DNA of 64,000 nt. Source: Lapillicoccus jejuensis. GTDB taxonomy: Bacteria > Actinomycetota > Actinomycetes > Actinomycetales > Dermatophilaceae. Each line of letters opens with the position of its first letter. Position 1 is the stretch's first letter. Where the stretch lies: contig NZ_VFMN01000001.1 of NCBI RefSeq assembly GCF_006715055.1, positions 992,001 to 1,056,000 of the forward strand, given 5' to 3'. A program made the position numbers and the translations under genes. Under the pieces are notes generated by a model. It was not told the DNA's origin. It ran no database searches and saw only the letters and a list, made by a program, of their open reading frames with translations. Positions 19,108 through 28,487 of the stretch are shown here, in pieces.

Positions 19108-20316
19108 TCAGCTGACGGCGCAGGCGCCCGTCGAGACCTGCTGCGAGGCGCTCGAGGCCTGCTGGAGCACCGGCGCGGCCTCCTCGAGGGTGAGCGCGTA
19201 GCCGGTCCGGCTGTCGTCGAGCGACTTGGCGAAGACGATGCCGTCGACCTTGCCGTCGGTGCCGAGCAGCGGGCCACCGGAGTTGCCCGGCTGGACGGTC
19301 GCGTAGAGCGAGTAGATCTGCCGCGCGATCCCCGGCTGGCCGTAGATGTCCGACCCGGTGGCCGTGATGACCTGGCGCACGCGGGCCGCGTCGAGCCGGT
19401 AGGGCCCGTCGAGCGGGAACCCGGCGACGACCGCGGACGACCCGGCCTGCAACCCCTGACCGAGCTGGAGCGGCTGGGCCGGCAGCCCCGGCACGGCGAG
19501 GACGGCGAGGTCGCGCTGGGGGTCGAAGACGACGACCCGGGCCGCGTACGACGCCCCGACCCCGCCGATCCGCACGGACGGCTGGCTCATGCCCGCGACG
19601 ACGTGGGCGTTGGTGACGACGCGGTCCGTGGCGATGACCCAGCCGCTGCCCTCCTGGCCGCGGTCGCACGACGTGGCGACCCCGGTGATCTTGACGATCG
19701 ACGACGCGGCGGCGCGCACGGCGGCGGTCGTCGCGGCCCCGGCGTCCGGCGGCTGCGCCGGCAGGATCGGCTCGGGCGTGAGGCCCTCGAAGACCCGGGG
19801 GAAGCCGTTGCGGTCGAGCATCTCGCGGAACCCGGCGAAGAGCTGCCCGGTCTCGGCGGGGACGACCTCGTTGATGGTCCGCAGCACGCGCGACTCACCG
19901 ATGGCGCGCGCCAGGGGCGGCGGGGCGGCCGGGCGGACGGCGCCGGCGATGAACCAGGCGAGCACCGCGAAGGCGGCCGACACGGCGACCGCGCCGAGCA
20001 GCGAGTCCACGGTCTTGACCGACCGCAGGCGCACGTGCGAGCGGATCCGCCCGCCCCACCGCACCATGACGCCCTGGCCGAGCGAGGCGACGAGGAAGAC
20101 CCCCAGCACGAGCGCGACGACCCGCACCACCTCGTGGGCCTGGACCCACGTCGACTGCTGCAGGAGCAGCGGGAGCAGCCACAGCCCGAGCGCGCCCCCT
20201 CCGAGGAAGCCGGCCAGCGAGAGGGCGCTGACGACGAGCCCCTGCCGGTAGCCGCTGACGGCGTAGGACAGCAGGGCGAGGGCGAGTACGAGGTCGAGGA
20301 TCACGCTGCCGGTCAT
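19108..20316 (-). CDS. marP: MarP-type periplasmic serine protease with membrane anchor
   Basis: The 402-residue protein has a CvpA-like N-terminus of about four membrane helices (residues 1-125) followed by a chymotrypsin-fold domain. The triad is H238 (NAHVVAG), D269 (QRDLAVL) and S346 (GNSGGPL), close to the M. tuberculosis numbering. Two cysteines, in TSCDRG and near the C-terminus in TGACAVS, match the MarP disulfide. MarP is needed for acid resistance in M. tuberculosis and processes a peptidoglycan hydrolase. The ATG overlaps the NUDIX stop (ATGA), with GGAGG upstream. The nth-NUDIX-marP order is the conserved one. Confidence 0.93.
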   Translation of the reverse strand: MTGSVILDLVLALALLSYAVSGYRQGLVVSALSLAGFLGGGALGLWLLPLLLQQSTWVQAHEVVRVVALVLGVFLVASLGQGVMVRWGGRIRSHVRLRSVKTVDSLLGAVAVSAAFAVLAWFIAGAVRPAAPPPLARAIGESRVLRTINEVVPAETGQLFAGFREMLDRNGFPRVFEGLTPEPILPAQPPDAGAATTAAVRAAASSIVKITGVATSCDRGQEGSGWVIATDRVVTNAHVVAGMSQPSVRIGGVGASYAARVVVFDPQRDLAVLAVPGLPAQPLQLGQGLQAGSSAVVAGFPLDGPYRLDAARVRQVITATGSDIYGQPGIARQIYSLYATVQPGNSGGPLLGTDGKVDGIVFAKSLDDSRTGYALTLEEAAPVLQQASSASQQVSTGACAVS

Positions 20317-21050
20317 CCGCGCCTCCCTCCGGCGAATCGGTCGGGCAGGGGCCGGGTCACCCCGGCGTCCCAGGGGCGGTCGAGCCCGGCGAGCTCGAGG
20401 GCCTTGCCGACGAGCCCCCCGGTGAAGCCCCACAGCAGCAGGTCCTCCCCGAGGTCGAAGGCGGGGCCCCGGTAGCCGGACGGGTGCACGACGGTGTGCC
20501 GGTGCGCGGGGTCGGTGAGCAGGTCGAGCGGGGCGAGGACGACGGTCTCCACCTCGGCCGGGTCGAGCGCCGTCACCGGTGAGGGCTCGCGCCACCAGCC
20601 GACGACCGTCGTCACGACGTTGCTCGAGTAGGGCAGGAAGAGCGCGGGCAGCTCGCCGAGCACCTCGACGCCGGCCGGGTCGAGGCCGACCTCCTCGTGC
20701 GCCTCGCGCAGCGCGGTCGCGGCGACGTCGGCGTCGCCCGGCTCGGCGCCGCCACCGGGCAGCGAGATCTGCCCGGGGTGCGCGCGCATCCGGTGGCTGC
20801 GCTCGGTGAGGACGAGGCTGTCGACGCCGCGCGGGTCGGGTCCGAAGAGCAGGAGCACCGAGGACTGGCGCAGGTCCTCCTCGCCGTCCGGGGGCAGGAA
20901 CCGGCTGAACCACGACGGGTCCACCTGCGCCGCCGAGCGCAGCAGCGTGTCGAGGTACGCCGGCCGCGCGGCCCGCCCCGCGGGGTGCCGGGGCACCAGC
21001 GTCTCGCCGTACCGGGCGAACGACGCGACAGGACCGGCCGCCGGGCTCAT
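20313..21050 (-). CDS. NUDIX hydrolase, coenzyme A pyrophosphatase type
   Basis: The 245-residue protein carries the NUDIX box [24 protein letters not shown] and the preceding NuCoA-type stretch [10 protein letters not shown], which marks CoA diphosphatases. It would hydrolyse CoA or related nucleotide diphosphate derivatives to 4'-phosphopantetheine and a nucleotide. It is translationally coupled to nth upstream (ATGA) and to marP downstream (ATGA), so the three are one operon. Equivalent to Rv3672c. Confidence 0.88.
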   Translation of the reverse strand: MSPAAGPVASFARYGETLVPRHPAGRAARPAYLDTLLRSAAQVDPSWFSRFLPPDGEEDLRQSSVLLLFGPDPRGVDSLVLTERSHRMRAHPGQISLPGGGAEPGDADVAATALREAHEEVGLDPAGVEVLGELPALFLPYSSNVVTTVVGWWREPSPVTALDPAEVETVVLAPLDLLTDPAHRHTVVHPSGYRGPAFDLGEDLLLWGFTGGLVGKALELAGLDRPWDAGVTRPLPDRFAGGRRG

Positions 21051-21925
21051 CGGTGGGCCGCCGACGGCTCGGTCGGCGCGACGTCGTACGGGACCGGCTG
21101 CGCCGGGTCGTGCGGGTACGACGCCGCGGCGGCGACGAGGGCGTCGTACTCCTCCTCGCGCCCGGGGGCCAGCTCGTAGGCGAGCAGCTGCTCGGCCTTG
21201 ACCGGGTCGCCCTCGCCCTCGCCCGAGGACGGGCACCAGCGCGCGACCGGGCAGGCCCCGCACGCGGGCTTCTTCGCGTGGCAGGTGCGCCGGCCGTGGA
21301 AGATGAGGACGTGGCTGAGCATCGTCCACTCCGTCCGGGGGACGAGCTCGCCGATCGCGGCCTCGACCTTGACCGGGTCCTCCTCCGTCGTCCAGCCGAA
21401 GCGGCGCGCGAGCCGGCCCACGTGGGTGTCGACGGTGATGCCGGGGACGCCGAACGCGTTGCCCAGCACGACGTTCGCGGTCTTGCGGCCGACCCCGGGC
21501 AGGGTGACGAGGTCCTGCAGCCGGCCGGGCACCTCGCCGTCGAAGCGCTCGACGAGGTCGGCGCCGAGCTTCATCAGCGCCGCGGCCTTGTTGCGGTAGA
21601 AGCCGGTCGAGCGGACCAGCTCCTCCAGCTCGACGCGGTCGGCGCCGGCGTAGTCGGCGGCGGTGCGGTACGTCGAGAACAGGGTCGGCGTGACGAGGTT
21701 GACCCGCACGTCGGTCGTCTGCGCGGACAGCACGGTCGCCACGAGCAGCTCGAGCGGTGTGCGGAAGTCGAGCTCGCAGTGGGCGTACGGGTAGCGCTCG
21801 TGCAGGACGCCGTACATCTTCCGGGCGCGACGCTTGCGCGCCACGGGCGACTCGGCCGCCGAGACCCGCGACGCCGTAGCGGACCGGCTCGGGGAGCGAG
21901 GGGTCCGGGAGGTGGTGGGCGGCAC
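21047..21925 (-). CDS. nth: Endonuclease III (DNA glycosylase/AP lyase)
   Basis: The 292-residue enzyme removes oxidised pyrimidines from DNA. It has the helix-hairpin-helix [13 protein letters not shown] with the catalytic lysine, the catalytic aspartate in [11 protein letters not shown], and a [4Fe-4S] cluster motif C-x6-C-x2-C-x5-C (CHAKKPAC...C). About 25 basic N-terminal residues and 50 C-terminal residues extend beyond the E. coli enzyme, as in other actinobacteria. It heads the nth-NUDIX-marP operon and is divergent from crp. Confidence 0.95.
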   Translation of the reverse strand: MPPTTSRTPRSPSRSATASRVSAAESPVARKRRARKMYGVLHERYPYAHCELDFRTPLELLVATVLSAQTTDVRVNLVTPTLFSTYRTAADYAGADRVELEELVRSTGFYRNKAAALMKLGADLVERFDGEVPGRLQDLVTLPGVGRKTANVVLGNAFGVPGITVDTHVGRLARRFGWTTEEDPVKVEAAIGELVPRTEWTMLSHVLIFHGRRTCHAKKPACGACPVARWCPSSGEGEGDPVKAEQLLAYELAPGREEEYDALVAAAASYPHDPAQPVPYDVAPTEPSAAHR

Positions 21926-21997
21926 GGGACCAGCCTACGGGCGCTGTCTCAAGGGTGGCTCACGGCGACGTGAGCATCGCTCTGGCAGACTGACGCC

Positions 21998-22675
21998 GTG
22001 GATCACGAGGTGGTGCGTCGCGCTCCGTTGTTCGCCGCTCTGGACGACGAGGCCGGCGACGCGCTGCTCGCCGGCATGAGCACCGTGCGGATGGAGCGCA
22101 GCGACGTGCTCTTCCACGAGGGCGACCCGGGCGACACGCTCTACGTCATCGGCGAGGGCAAGATCAAGCTCGGGCGCACCAGCCAGGACGGCCGCGAGAA
22201 CCTCATCGCGATCCTCGGACCGGGCGAGATGTTCGGCGAGCTCAGCCTGTTCGACCCCGGCCCGCGCACGATGACCGCGACCGCGGTCGCCGAGGTGCAG
22301 CTGATGGGCCTGCGCAACGACGCCCTCACCGGGCTGCTCAGCGGCCGGCCCGAGGTGTCCAAGGCGCTGCTCGGCGCGCTGGCCCAGCGCCTGCGCCGCA
22401 CCAACGAGCACCTCGCCGACCTCGTCTTCACCGACGTCCCGGGCCGCGTGGCCAAGGCGCTGCTCGACCTGGCCCAGCGCTTCGGCCGCCCCGTCGAGGG
22501 CGGGATCATGGTCGCCCACGACCTCACCCAGGAGGAGCTGGCCCAGCTGGTCGGCGCCTCCCGCGAGACGGTCAACAAGGCCCTGGCCGACTTCGCCACC
22601 CGCGGCTGGCTCAAGCTCGAGGCGCGCGCCGTCCTGCTCATGGACGTCGAGCGCCTCCAGCGCCGCGCCCGCTGA
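21998..22675 (+). CDS. crp: Crp/Fnr-family regulator (GlxR/Crp type)
   Basis: The 225-residue protein has an N-terminal cyclic-nucleotide-binding beta-roll (about 10-120) with GEMFGELSLFDPGPRTMTATA, the phosphate-binding cassette, and a C-terminal winged helix with recognition helix ASRETVNKALADFATRGW. It is the actinobacterial GlxR/Crp orthologue by length, motif and position (Rv3676). It would be a cAMP-responsive global regulator. The GTG has a weak CAGACT box six bases upstream and no ribosome binding site. A 14-bp tandem duplication around the stop (GCCGGGCCCGCTGA type) separates it from the VWA gene. Confidence 0.93.
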   Translation: MDHEVVRRAPLFAALDDEAGDALLAGMSTVRMERSDVLFHEGDPGDTLYVIGEGKIKLGRTSQDGRENLIAILGPGEMFGELSLFDPGPRTMTATAVAEVQLMGLRNDALTGLLSGRPEVSKALLGALAQRLRRTNEHLADLVFTDVPGRVAKALLDLAQRFGRPVEGGIMVAHDLTQEELAQLVGASRETVNKALADFATRGWLKLEARAVLLMDVERLQRRAR

Positions 22676-22699
22676 GCCGGGCCCGCTGAGCCGGACCCG

Positions 22700-24715
22700 C
22701 TAGGCCGAGCGCCGCCGGCCACCCCGCGCGCGCAGGTAGTCGGCGACGACGTAGGACCCGAGGTCGCCCAGCTCGGGGGTGAAGACGCGCCCGCCGTTGC
22801 GGCGCGCGACGGAGTCGACGAACCGAGCCAGTCCCGGGTCGCCGCCGAGCAGGAAGAAGTTGAGCGGGGCGCCGTACCGCGTCATCGCGTCGACCTCGCC
22901 GACCGTGGCCCGCACCGTCTCCGGCGTCGTCGGCCACTGGAAGACCGGCGTGCCGTCGGAGAGCAGGTGCGCGGTCGGCTCGCCGTCGGTGACGACGAGG
23001 ACGACCGGCTCCATGTCGGGGTGCCGGCGCAGGTGCCTCCCGGCGAGCATGAGCGCGTGGTGCAGGTTGGTGCCCTGGATCCACTCCGGCTCGACCTCGG
23101 CCAGCTGCATCTCGGTGAGCGGCCGCGCCACCCGGTCGAACCCGATGATCTGCAGGGCGTCCTGGCGGAACCGGGTCGAGACGAGGTGGGCCAGCGCGAG
23201 CGCCGTCTGCTTCATCGGCCCCCAGCGGTCCTCCTGGATCATCGAGAAGCTGAGGTCGACGCACAGCGCCACCGCCGCGCCCGTACGACGCGTCGTCTCC
23301 ACCACCTCGAAGTCGCCCACCTCGAGCCGCAGCGGGGACACCGCCGCGTCGCCGGAGGAACCGGACGCCCGCCGCAGGACCGCGTTCTGCACGGTGCGGA
23401 CTGCGTCGATCGGCCGCTCGTCGCCGAAGGTCCACGGCAGGAACGCGCCGGTCCGCTCCTCCGCGGCGCCGGAGCGGGGGTCCTGGTGGGCGCCCTGCGC
23501 GTCGCCGTCGAGGTGGTCGAAGATCCGCTTGAGGGCGGTCTCCCCCAGCCGTCGGAGCGCCTTGGGGGTCAACGTGATCCCGTCGGCGGTCCGGCGCAGG
23601 TAACCCTGCCGCTCGAGCTCGCGCTGCAGGTCGCGCAGCGCCTGCAGGTCGCGGACCGACTGCTGCGGCAGCTGCCGCTCGAGGGCCTCGACGTCGACGT
23701 CGTCGAGCGACCCGCCGCCGTACGCCTCCGACAGCTGCTGCTCGAGCGACTCGACGTCAGCGAGGTCGGCGACCGCGGACACCGCGTCGGACAGGCCCAT
23801 CGAGCCCTGCCCACCGAACTGGCCCTGCCGCCCGCGCTGCCCCGGCCCGGAGAACATCCCCGGTCGCAGCGAGCGCAGGTTGTCCGAGAGGGCCCCCATC
23901 TCGGCCTCGAGCCCGGCGTCCTGCATCGCCTGGGCCATGAGCTGCGCGAGCTCGTCGCGCTGCTGGGGGCTGAGCGACTGCATCATCCGCTCGGCCGCGG
24001 CCGCGCGCCGGGCGAGGCTGTCGAGCAGCTCGTCGACGTCCTGCGGGTCGTCGGGGAAGAAGTCGCCGTGCTTGTCCATGAAGTCGGCGAACTGCTCGGG
24101 GGTGTCCTCACCTCGGGCGTGCGCCGCGAGCAGCTGGTTGAGGTCGGCCATCATGTCCTTGACCGCCTGCATGGCCGCCGGGTCCTGACCGGAGAGGGCC
24201 TGCTTCATGCCCTGGAACTGGCTGTCGAGGACCTCGCGCTGGAGCATCTGCAGCGCGTTCTGGTAGGCCTGCTGGCCCTCGGCGCTCGCCCACTGGTAGT
24301 CCGCGAGCTGCCGCATCATCCCGGCGGTGTCGTCGGGGAGGGTGTCGAGCTCCATCTCCTTGAAGCGGGCGTCGTCGCCGTCCTTGCCGGCGAGGAACTC
24401 CTGCTCCGCGCGCACGCCGCGGTCGAGCTCCTGGCGGATCTCGCGCATCGTGTCACCGAGGTTGCCGCGTCGCTCGATCTCGCGGCGCCGCTTGGCCAGC
24501 CGGCGACGCAGCTCGTCGAGCCCGCCGCGGTCGCCGAGCCCGCGCTGCATCATCCGCTCCATCGCCTCGCGCAGGGAGGACCCGGCCATGACGTCGGCGC
24601 CGATCTCGTCGACGACCTCGCGGACGTCGTACGGCGGCGCGAGGGGGTCGGCCCCGCCGCTCCAGGACCCGTAGCGGTAGCGGCCGGAGCGCCGCGGTCC
24701 CCGTGGTGCGGGCAC
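22700..24715 (-). CDS. VWA-domain protein paired with MoxR/ChlI-type ATPase
   Basis: The 671-residue protein has a long helical N-terminal part rich in Glu, Gln, Arg and Met (about 30-430), then a C-terminal von Willebrand A domain with the MIDAS motif DLSFS and a TDGEP loop. It follows its ATPase after two bases, with GGAG upstream of the GTG. Such AAA+/VWA pairs resemble the magnesium-chelatase I/D subunits and MoxR/VWA chaperones; the M. tuberculosis counterparts would be Rv0958/Rv0959. They are thought to remodel or load cofactors into unknown clients. Confidence 0.85.
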   Translation of the reverse strand: MPAPRGPRRSGRYRYGSWSGGADPLAPPYDVREVVDEIGADVMAGSSLREAMERMMQRGLGDRGGLDELRRRLAKRRREIERRGNLGDTMREIRQELDRGVRAEQEFLAGKDGDDARFKEMELDTLPDDTAGMMRQLADYQWASAEGQQAYQNALQMLQREVLDSQFQGMKQALSGQDPAAMQAVKDMMADLNQLLAAHARGEDTPEQFADFMDKHGDFFPDDPQDVDELLDSLARRAAAAERMMQSLSPQQRDELAQLMAQAMQDAGLEAEMGALSDNLRSLRPGMFSGPGQRGRQGQFGGQGSMGLSDAVSAVADLADVESLEQQLSEAYGGGSLDDVDVEALERQLPQQSVRDLQALRDLQRELERQGYLRRTADGITLTPKALRRLGETALKRIFDHLDGDAQGAHQDPRSGAAEERTGAFLPWTFGDERPIDAVRTVQNAVLRRASGSSGDAAVSPLRLEVGDFEVVETTRRTGAAVALCVDLSFSMIQEDRWGPMKQTALALAHLVSTRFRQDALQIIGFDRVARPLTEMQLAEVEPEWIQGTNLHHALMLAGRHLRRHPDMEPVVLVVTDGEPTAHLLSDGTPVFQWPTTPETVRATVGEVDAMTRYGAPLNFFLLGGDPGLARFVDSVARRNGGRVFTPELGDLGSYVVADYLRARGGRRRSA

Positions 24716-24717
24716 GG

Positions 24718-26136
24718 TCAGCTCCCGTAGATGGTCTGGCCCTCGGCCTCGACCTTGGACAGGCGACGGGTGAGGTGCAGACCCTCGAGGACGAACTCGA
24801 CGGCGGCGGCGACCTGGCCGGGCGATACCGACTCCTCGTCGACACCGAGCCGCTCGAGGACGACGGCGAGACCCGGGGTGGCGCCGACCTGCTCGAGCAG
24901 GGTGGCGGCCGGGACGAGGTCGCCGGTCTCCACGGTCGAGCCGTCCTCGAAGTGGGCGGTGAACCCGGCGAGGTCGGCGCCGGCGACGCGCTCGCGGAAG
25001 GTCGCGGCGGTGGCCAGGCGCAGCAGGTGCCCGACGACCTCGAGCTCGCGACCCTCCTCGCCCATCTCGAACTCGACCTTGCCGCGCAGCGTCGGCAGGA
25101 CGTCGGCGAGGTCGCCGATCCGGGCGACGGCGACGTCCTCGCCGGTCAGGGCGGCCCGGCGGAGAGCCGACGCGGCCGTCGCCTCGGCGGCGGCGATGGC
25201 GAAACGGGCGGAGACGCCGGAGCGCTGGTCGACCGAGGTCGACCCGCGCAGCTCGTGGACGAGCCGGGCGATGACCTCGAGCAGGTGCTCGGGCACCTCG
25301 GCGACGAGCTCGGCCTCCTGGCGCACGAGTGCGACCTCGTGCTCGACGTCGTCGAGGTAGTGGGTGCGCACCTCCGCGCCGAACCGGTCCTTGAGCGGGG
25401 TGATGATGCGGCCGCGGTTCGTGTAGTCCTCGGGGTTGGCCGAGGCGATGACGAGCATGTCGAGCGGCAGGCGCAGCGCGTAGCCGCGGACCTGGATGTC
25501 GCGCTCCTCGAGGACGTTGAAGAGGGCCACCTGGATGCGCTCGGCGAGGTCGGGCAGCTCGTTGAGGGCGAAGACGCCGCGGTGCCCGCGCGGCAGCAGC
25601 CCGTAGTGGACGGTCTCCGGGTCGCCGAGCGTGCGGCCCTCGGCGACCTTGGTCGGGTCGACGTCGCCGACGAGGTCGCCGACCGAGGTGTCGGGGGTGG
25701 CGAGCTTCTCGGTGTAGCGCTCGTCGCGGTGCCGCCACTCGATGGCGACGTCGTCGCCCTGGGTGGCGAGCAGGGTGCGGCAGCGCGTGCAGATCGCGGC
25801 GAGCGGGTCGTCGTGGATCTCGCACCCGGCGACCTGCGGCGACCACTGGTCGAGCAGGCCGATGACCGTGCGCATGAGCCGGGTCTTGCCCTGGCCGCGC
25901 TCGCCCAGGAGGACGAAGTCGTGGCCGGCGAGCAGGGCGCGCTGGACGTCGGGCAGGACGGTGCCGTCGAAGCCGACGATGCCCGGGAAGGGGTTGGTGC
26001 CCGCCCGCAGGGCGGCGACGAGGTTGTCACGCACCTCCTGCTTGACGGTGCGGGGCTGGTAGCCGCTCTCGCGGAGCTGGCCGACGGTGGCGGCGGAAGG
26101 GTGCTCGGTGACGTGCTCGGTGGAGGTCTCGCTCAC
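24718..26136 (-). CDS. MoxR/ChlI-type AAA+ ATPase
   Basis: The 472-residue protein carries Walker A GERGQGKTR, a zinc-finger-like C-x14-C-x2-C cluster (cysteines in AGCEIHDDPLAAICTRC), Walker B-like VFALNELPDL, and sensor region IASANPEDYTNRGRIITPLKDRFG. It is the motor of the pair with the VWA protein. I place the start at GTG 26136 because TATCGT lies seven bases before it, a leaderless arrangement; the codon before is also GTG, and a longer frame begins at 26178. The block is inserted between crp and the MBL gene relative to M. tuberculosis. Confidence 0.85.
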   Translation of the reverse strand: MSETSTEHVTEHPSAATVGQLRESGYQPRTVKQEVRDNLVAALRAGTNPFPGIVGFDGTVLPDVQRALLAGHDFVLLGERGQGKTRLMRTVIGLLDQWSPQVAGCEIHDDPLAAICTRCRTLLATQGDDVAIEWRHRDERYTEKLATPDTSVGDLVGDVDPTKVAEGRTLGDPETVHYGLLPRGHRGVFALNELPDLAERIQVALFNVLEERDIQVRGYALRLPLDMLVIASANPEDYTNRGRIITPLKDRFGAEVRTHYLDDVEHEVALVRQEAELVAEVPEHLLEVIARLVHELRGSTSVDQRSGVSARFAIAAAEATAASALRRAALTGEDVAVARIGDLADVLPTLRGKVEFEMGEEGRELEVVGHLLRLATAATFRERVAGADLAGFTAHFEDGSTVETGDLVPAATLLEQVGATPGLAVVLERLGVDEESVSPGQVAAAVEFVLEGLHLTRRLSKVEAEGQTIYGS

Positions 26137-26142
26137 CACTTG

Positions 26143-26148
26143 ACGATA
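26143..26148 (-). promoter_or_regulatory. -10 box of the AAA+/VWA operon
   Basis: TATCGT on the minus strand ends six to seven bases before the GTG-GTG start of the ATPase gene, so transcription should begin at the start codon. Confidence 0.55.
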
Positions 26149-26191
26149 CGTCTCGGGTCCGACATCCCCCACCCCCACCGGCGAGCTCGGG

Positions 26192-26980
26192 TCAGGCGCG
26201 CTCGGCGGCGAGGAAGTCCAGCTGCGCCCGCACGCTCAGCTCCGCCGCGGGCCAGACCTCGCGGGGGACGTCGGCGTACACCGTCTCGACGACGGCTCGG
26301 GCGTCGGTCGCCCCGCCGGCCACGGCGCGCCGTACCTGCTCGAGCCGCTCCAGCCGGTGCCGCCGGTACGACGCCAGCACCCCGGCCGCGTCACCCAGGA
26401 CCGGCCCGTGGCCGGGCAGCACCGTCGCGACCTCGCCGCCGTCGGCGAGGGCGGACATGACGTCGAGCGAGCGCAGGTAGGCACCCAGCTCGCCGTCGGG
26501 CCAGGCGACGACGGTCGTCCCTCGCCCGAGGACCATGTCGCCGGTGAGCAGGGCCCGGTCGGCGGGCAGCACGAAGGAGACCGAGTCGCTCGTGTGCCCG
26601 GGCGTCCGCACGACGCGCAGGTCGAGCCCGCCCGCCTCGATCCGCTCCCCGTCGGCGAGCTCCGCCCCGCGCCCGGCCCCGCGCACCGGTGCCCCGACGA
26701 GGTCGGCGAACCGCTCGGCCCCGTCGGCGTGGTCGTGGTGGCCGTGGGTGAGCAGCACGAGCGCGACCCGTGCCCCGCGCGCCTCGACGAGGTCGGCGAC
26801 GGCCCGCAGGTGCGGCTCGTCGAGCTCGCCCGGGTCGACGACGACCGCCTCGTCGGCGCCCGGCTCGTGCAGCACCCACGTGTTGGTGCCGTCGAGCGTC
26901 ATCGGCCCCGGGTTGTCCTCGAGGACGCAGGTCGCCCGCGTCGTCGCGGCGCCACCGGTCCAGGTCCGTGCCTCGCTCAC
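26192..26980 (-). CDS. Metallo-beta-lactamase-fold hydrolase (Rv3677c/LACTB2-like)
   Basis: This 262-residue protein contains the zinc ligands THGHHDHADG, GHTSDS, GDMVLG and PGHGPV in the expected order, plus the N-terminal MTLDGTNTW strand of the LACTB2-like subgroup. Members are cytosolic hydrolases or endoribonucleases; the substrate here is unknown. GTG 26980 lies seven bases after TAGGGT, a leaderless start. It corresponds to Rv3677c in the conserved neighbourhood and ends 55 bases before the ATPase start. Confidence 0.88.
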   Translation of the reverse strand: MSEARTWTGGAATTRATCVLEDNPGPMTLDGTNTWVLHEPGADEAVVVDPGELDEPHLRAVADLVEARGARVALVLLTHGHHDHADGAERFADLVGAPVRGAGRGAELADGERIEAGGLDLRVVRTPGHTSDSVSFVLPADRALLTGDMVLGRGTTVVAWPDGELGAYLRSLDVMSALADGGEVATVLPGHGPVLGDAAGVLASYRRHRLERLEQVRRAVAGGATDARAVVETVYADVPREVWPAAELSVRAQLDFLAAERA

Positions 26981-26987
26981 GCCGCCG

Positions 26988-26993
26988 ACCCTA
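26988..26993 (-). promoter_or_regulatory. -10 box of a leaderless promoter
   Basis: TAGGGT on the minus strand precedes the MBL-fold gene GTG by exactly seven bases; no ribosome binding site is seen. Confidence 0.6.
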
Positions 26994-27021
26994 GCCACCG
27001 AGGGACGTCTCCTTGCTCCGG

Positions 27022-27063
27022 AGGTGCCCGTCCGGGGTGGCCGGACGGCCGGAACGGGCACCT
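27022..27063. terminator. Nested hairpin terminator of the NUDIX-RidA-DUF4177 operon
   Basis: AGGTGCCCGT (27022-27031) pairs with 27054-27063, enclosing a second TCCGG/CCGGA helix. A smaller hairpin GCCGGT/ACCGGC (27113-27130) lies right after the NUDIX stop. Both are downstream of the minus-strand operon. Confidence 0.7.
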
Positions 27064-27130
27064 GGGAAGCACGAAGTCGTCCGTACGACGCCGCGTCCGC
27101 GACGGTCCTAGTGCCGGTCCCCGCACCGGC

Positions 27131-27964
27131 TCAGGGCAGCCGCGCCCGCAGGACGACCTCGCCGTCGACCTCGAGCAGCTCGGGCTCGACCGCCCGCACC
27201 GACCCGTCGGTCGCGACGAACGTCGCCGCGGACTCCGCCGCGGCCACCGCCTCGACGGCGACGACGGTCGGCGGCAGCATCGTCGCCCGCCGCTCCTGCA
27301 GCTCGCCGAGGATCCACGCCGGCGCGACCCACTGCGCGACGTCGGCCTCCGTCGTGTCGTCGTCGGGCACCTGCCCGTCGGGGAGCAGGGCGCTGAAGAA
27401 CCACGTGTCGTAGCGGCGGGGCTCGAAGGGCGGCGTCACCCAGTGCGCCCGCACCCCGAGCAGGTCCGAGCGCAGCACGAGCCCGCGCCGCACGAGCAGC
27501 TGCGCGAGCGAGTGCTCGCGGGCCAGCAGGCCGGCCCGGTCGCGGCCCCAGCTCTCGTCGCGCAGGTCCCCGACCACGGTGTCGGGTCTCGGCCCGGCGA
27601 GCAGGACCCCGCACTCCTCGAAGACCTCCCGGACCGCGGCGCAGACCAGCGCGCGGGCGAGCGTCTCGTCGCACCCGAGCCGCTGCGCCCACTGCGCCGG
27701 GCTCGGCCCGGCCCACGGCAGGTCGCTCGCCTCACCCTCGCTGTCCCGCGCGTCGACGCCGCCACCGGGGAAGACCCAGGCCTGCGGCGCGAAGGCCATC
27801 GACGACACCCGCCGCAGCATGAACACCTCGACCCCGTCGGCGCCGTCCCGCACGAGCTGCACGGTGGCCGCCGGCCGCACGGCCGGCGGCTCACCGAGGG
27901 TGCCGTCGAGGAACGACCGCGCCCGCTCGTCGGGGCGGTGGACGGCGAAGTCGCGCGTCGGCAC
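27131..27964 (-). CDS. NUDIX hydrolase (actinobacterial long form)
   Basis: The 277-residue protein has a split NUDIX box: GGGVD is followed by an insertion of about 35 residues and then REVFEECG, the catalytic glutamates. This long form with an insert is common in actinobacterial annotations and its substrate is not known. The gene follows RidA closely. Start choice is uncertain: GTG 27964 fits a compact N-terminus (PTRDFAVHRPDE) but has no ribosome binding site; the frame is open further into RidA. Likely co-transcribed with RidA and DUF4177. Confidence 0.78.
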   Translation of the reverse strand: MPTRDFAVHRPDERARSFLDGTLGEPPAVRPAATVQLVRDGADGVEVFMLRRVSSMAFAPQAWVFPGGGVDARDSEGEASDLPWAGPSPAQWAQRLGCDETLARALVCAAVREVFEECGVLLAGPRPDTVVGDLRDESWGRDRAGLLAREHSLAQLLVRRGLVLRSDLLGVRAHWVTPPFEPRRYDTWFFSALLPDGQVPDDDTTEADVAQWVAPAWILGELQERRATMLPPTVVAVEAVAAAESAATFVATDGSVRAVEPELLEVDGEVVLRARLP

Positions 27965-28001
27965 GGCGTACGGCGTCGTCGAGGGCCGGTGGAGGAGGTC
28001 G

Positions 28002-28487
28002 TCAGTCGCGGACGGCGACGACGATCTCGACCTCGACGGGCGCGTCGAGCGGCAGCGCCGCGACGCCGACGGCGGACCGGGCGTGCACCCCGGCGTCACC
28101 GAAGGCCTTCCCGAGCAGCTCGCTGGCGCCGTTGACGACGGCCGGCTGACCGGTGAACGACGGGTCGGAGGCGACGAAGCCGACGACCTTGACGACGCGG
28201 ACGACCGTGTCGAGGTCGCCGACGAGGGCCTTGACGGCGGCGATGGCGTTGAGCGCGCACACCTGGGCCATCGCCTGCGCGTCGGCCGGCGGCACGAGCC
28301 CGTGGCCGTCGCCGACCTTGCCGGTGGCCGACATCGCGCCGGACACCATCGGCAGCTGGCCCGAGGTGAAGACGAGGTCGCCGTGCCGGACGGCGGGAAC
28401 GTACGCCGCCACCGGCGGCACGACCTCGGGCACCTCGAGGCCGAGGTCGGCCAGGCGCTGCTCGACCTGCGAGAGCTGCTCGGTCAT
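28002..28487 (-). CDS. RidA/YjgF-family deaminase-like protein
   Basis: The 161-residue protein has the Rid pattern FTSGQLPMVSG in the first half and the arginine region HARSAVGVAALPLDAPVEVEIVVA at the C-terminus. RidA enzymes hydrolyse reactive enamine/imine intermediates from PLP enzymes. It overlaps the DUF4177 stop by one base (TGATG), so translation is coupled. It matches Rv3678c in place and strand. Confidence 0.87.
   Translation of the reverse strand: MTEQLSQVEQRLADLGLEVPEVVPPVAAYVPAVRHGDLVFTSGQLPMVSGAMSATGKVGDGHGLVPPADAQAMAQVCALNAIAAVKALVGDLDTVVRVVKVVGFVASDPSFTGQPAVVNGASELLGKAFGDAGVHARSAVGVAALPLDAPVEVEIVVAVRD

Noticed and set aside
26164-26191. Riboswitch or leader between the MBL and ATPase genes
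   Set aside because: The gap is about 55 bases with only a -10-like box; there is no room for a structured leader.
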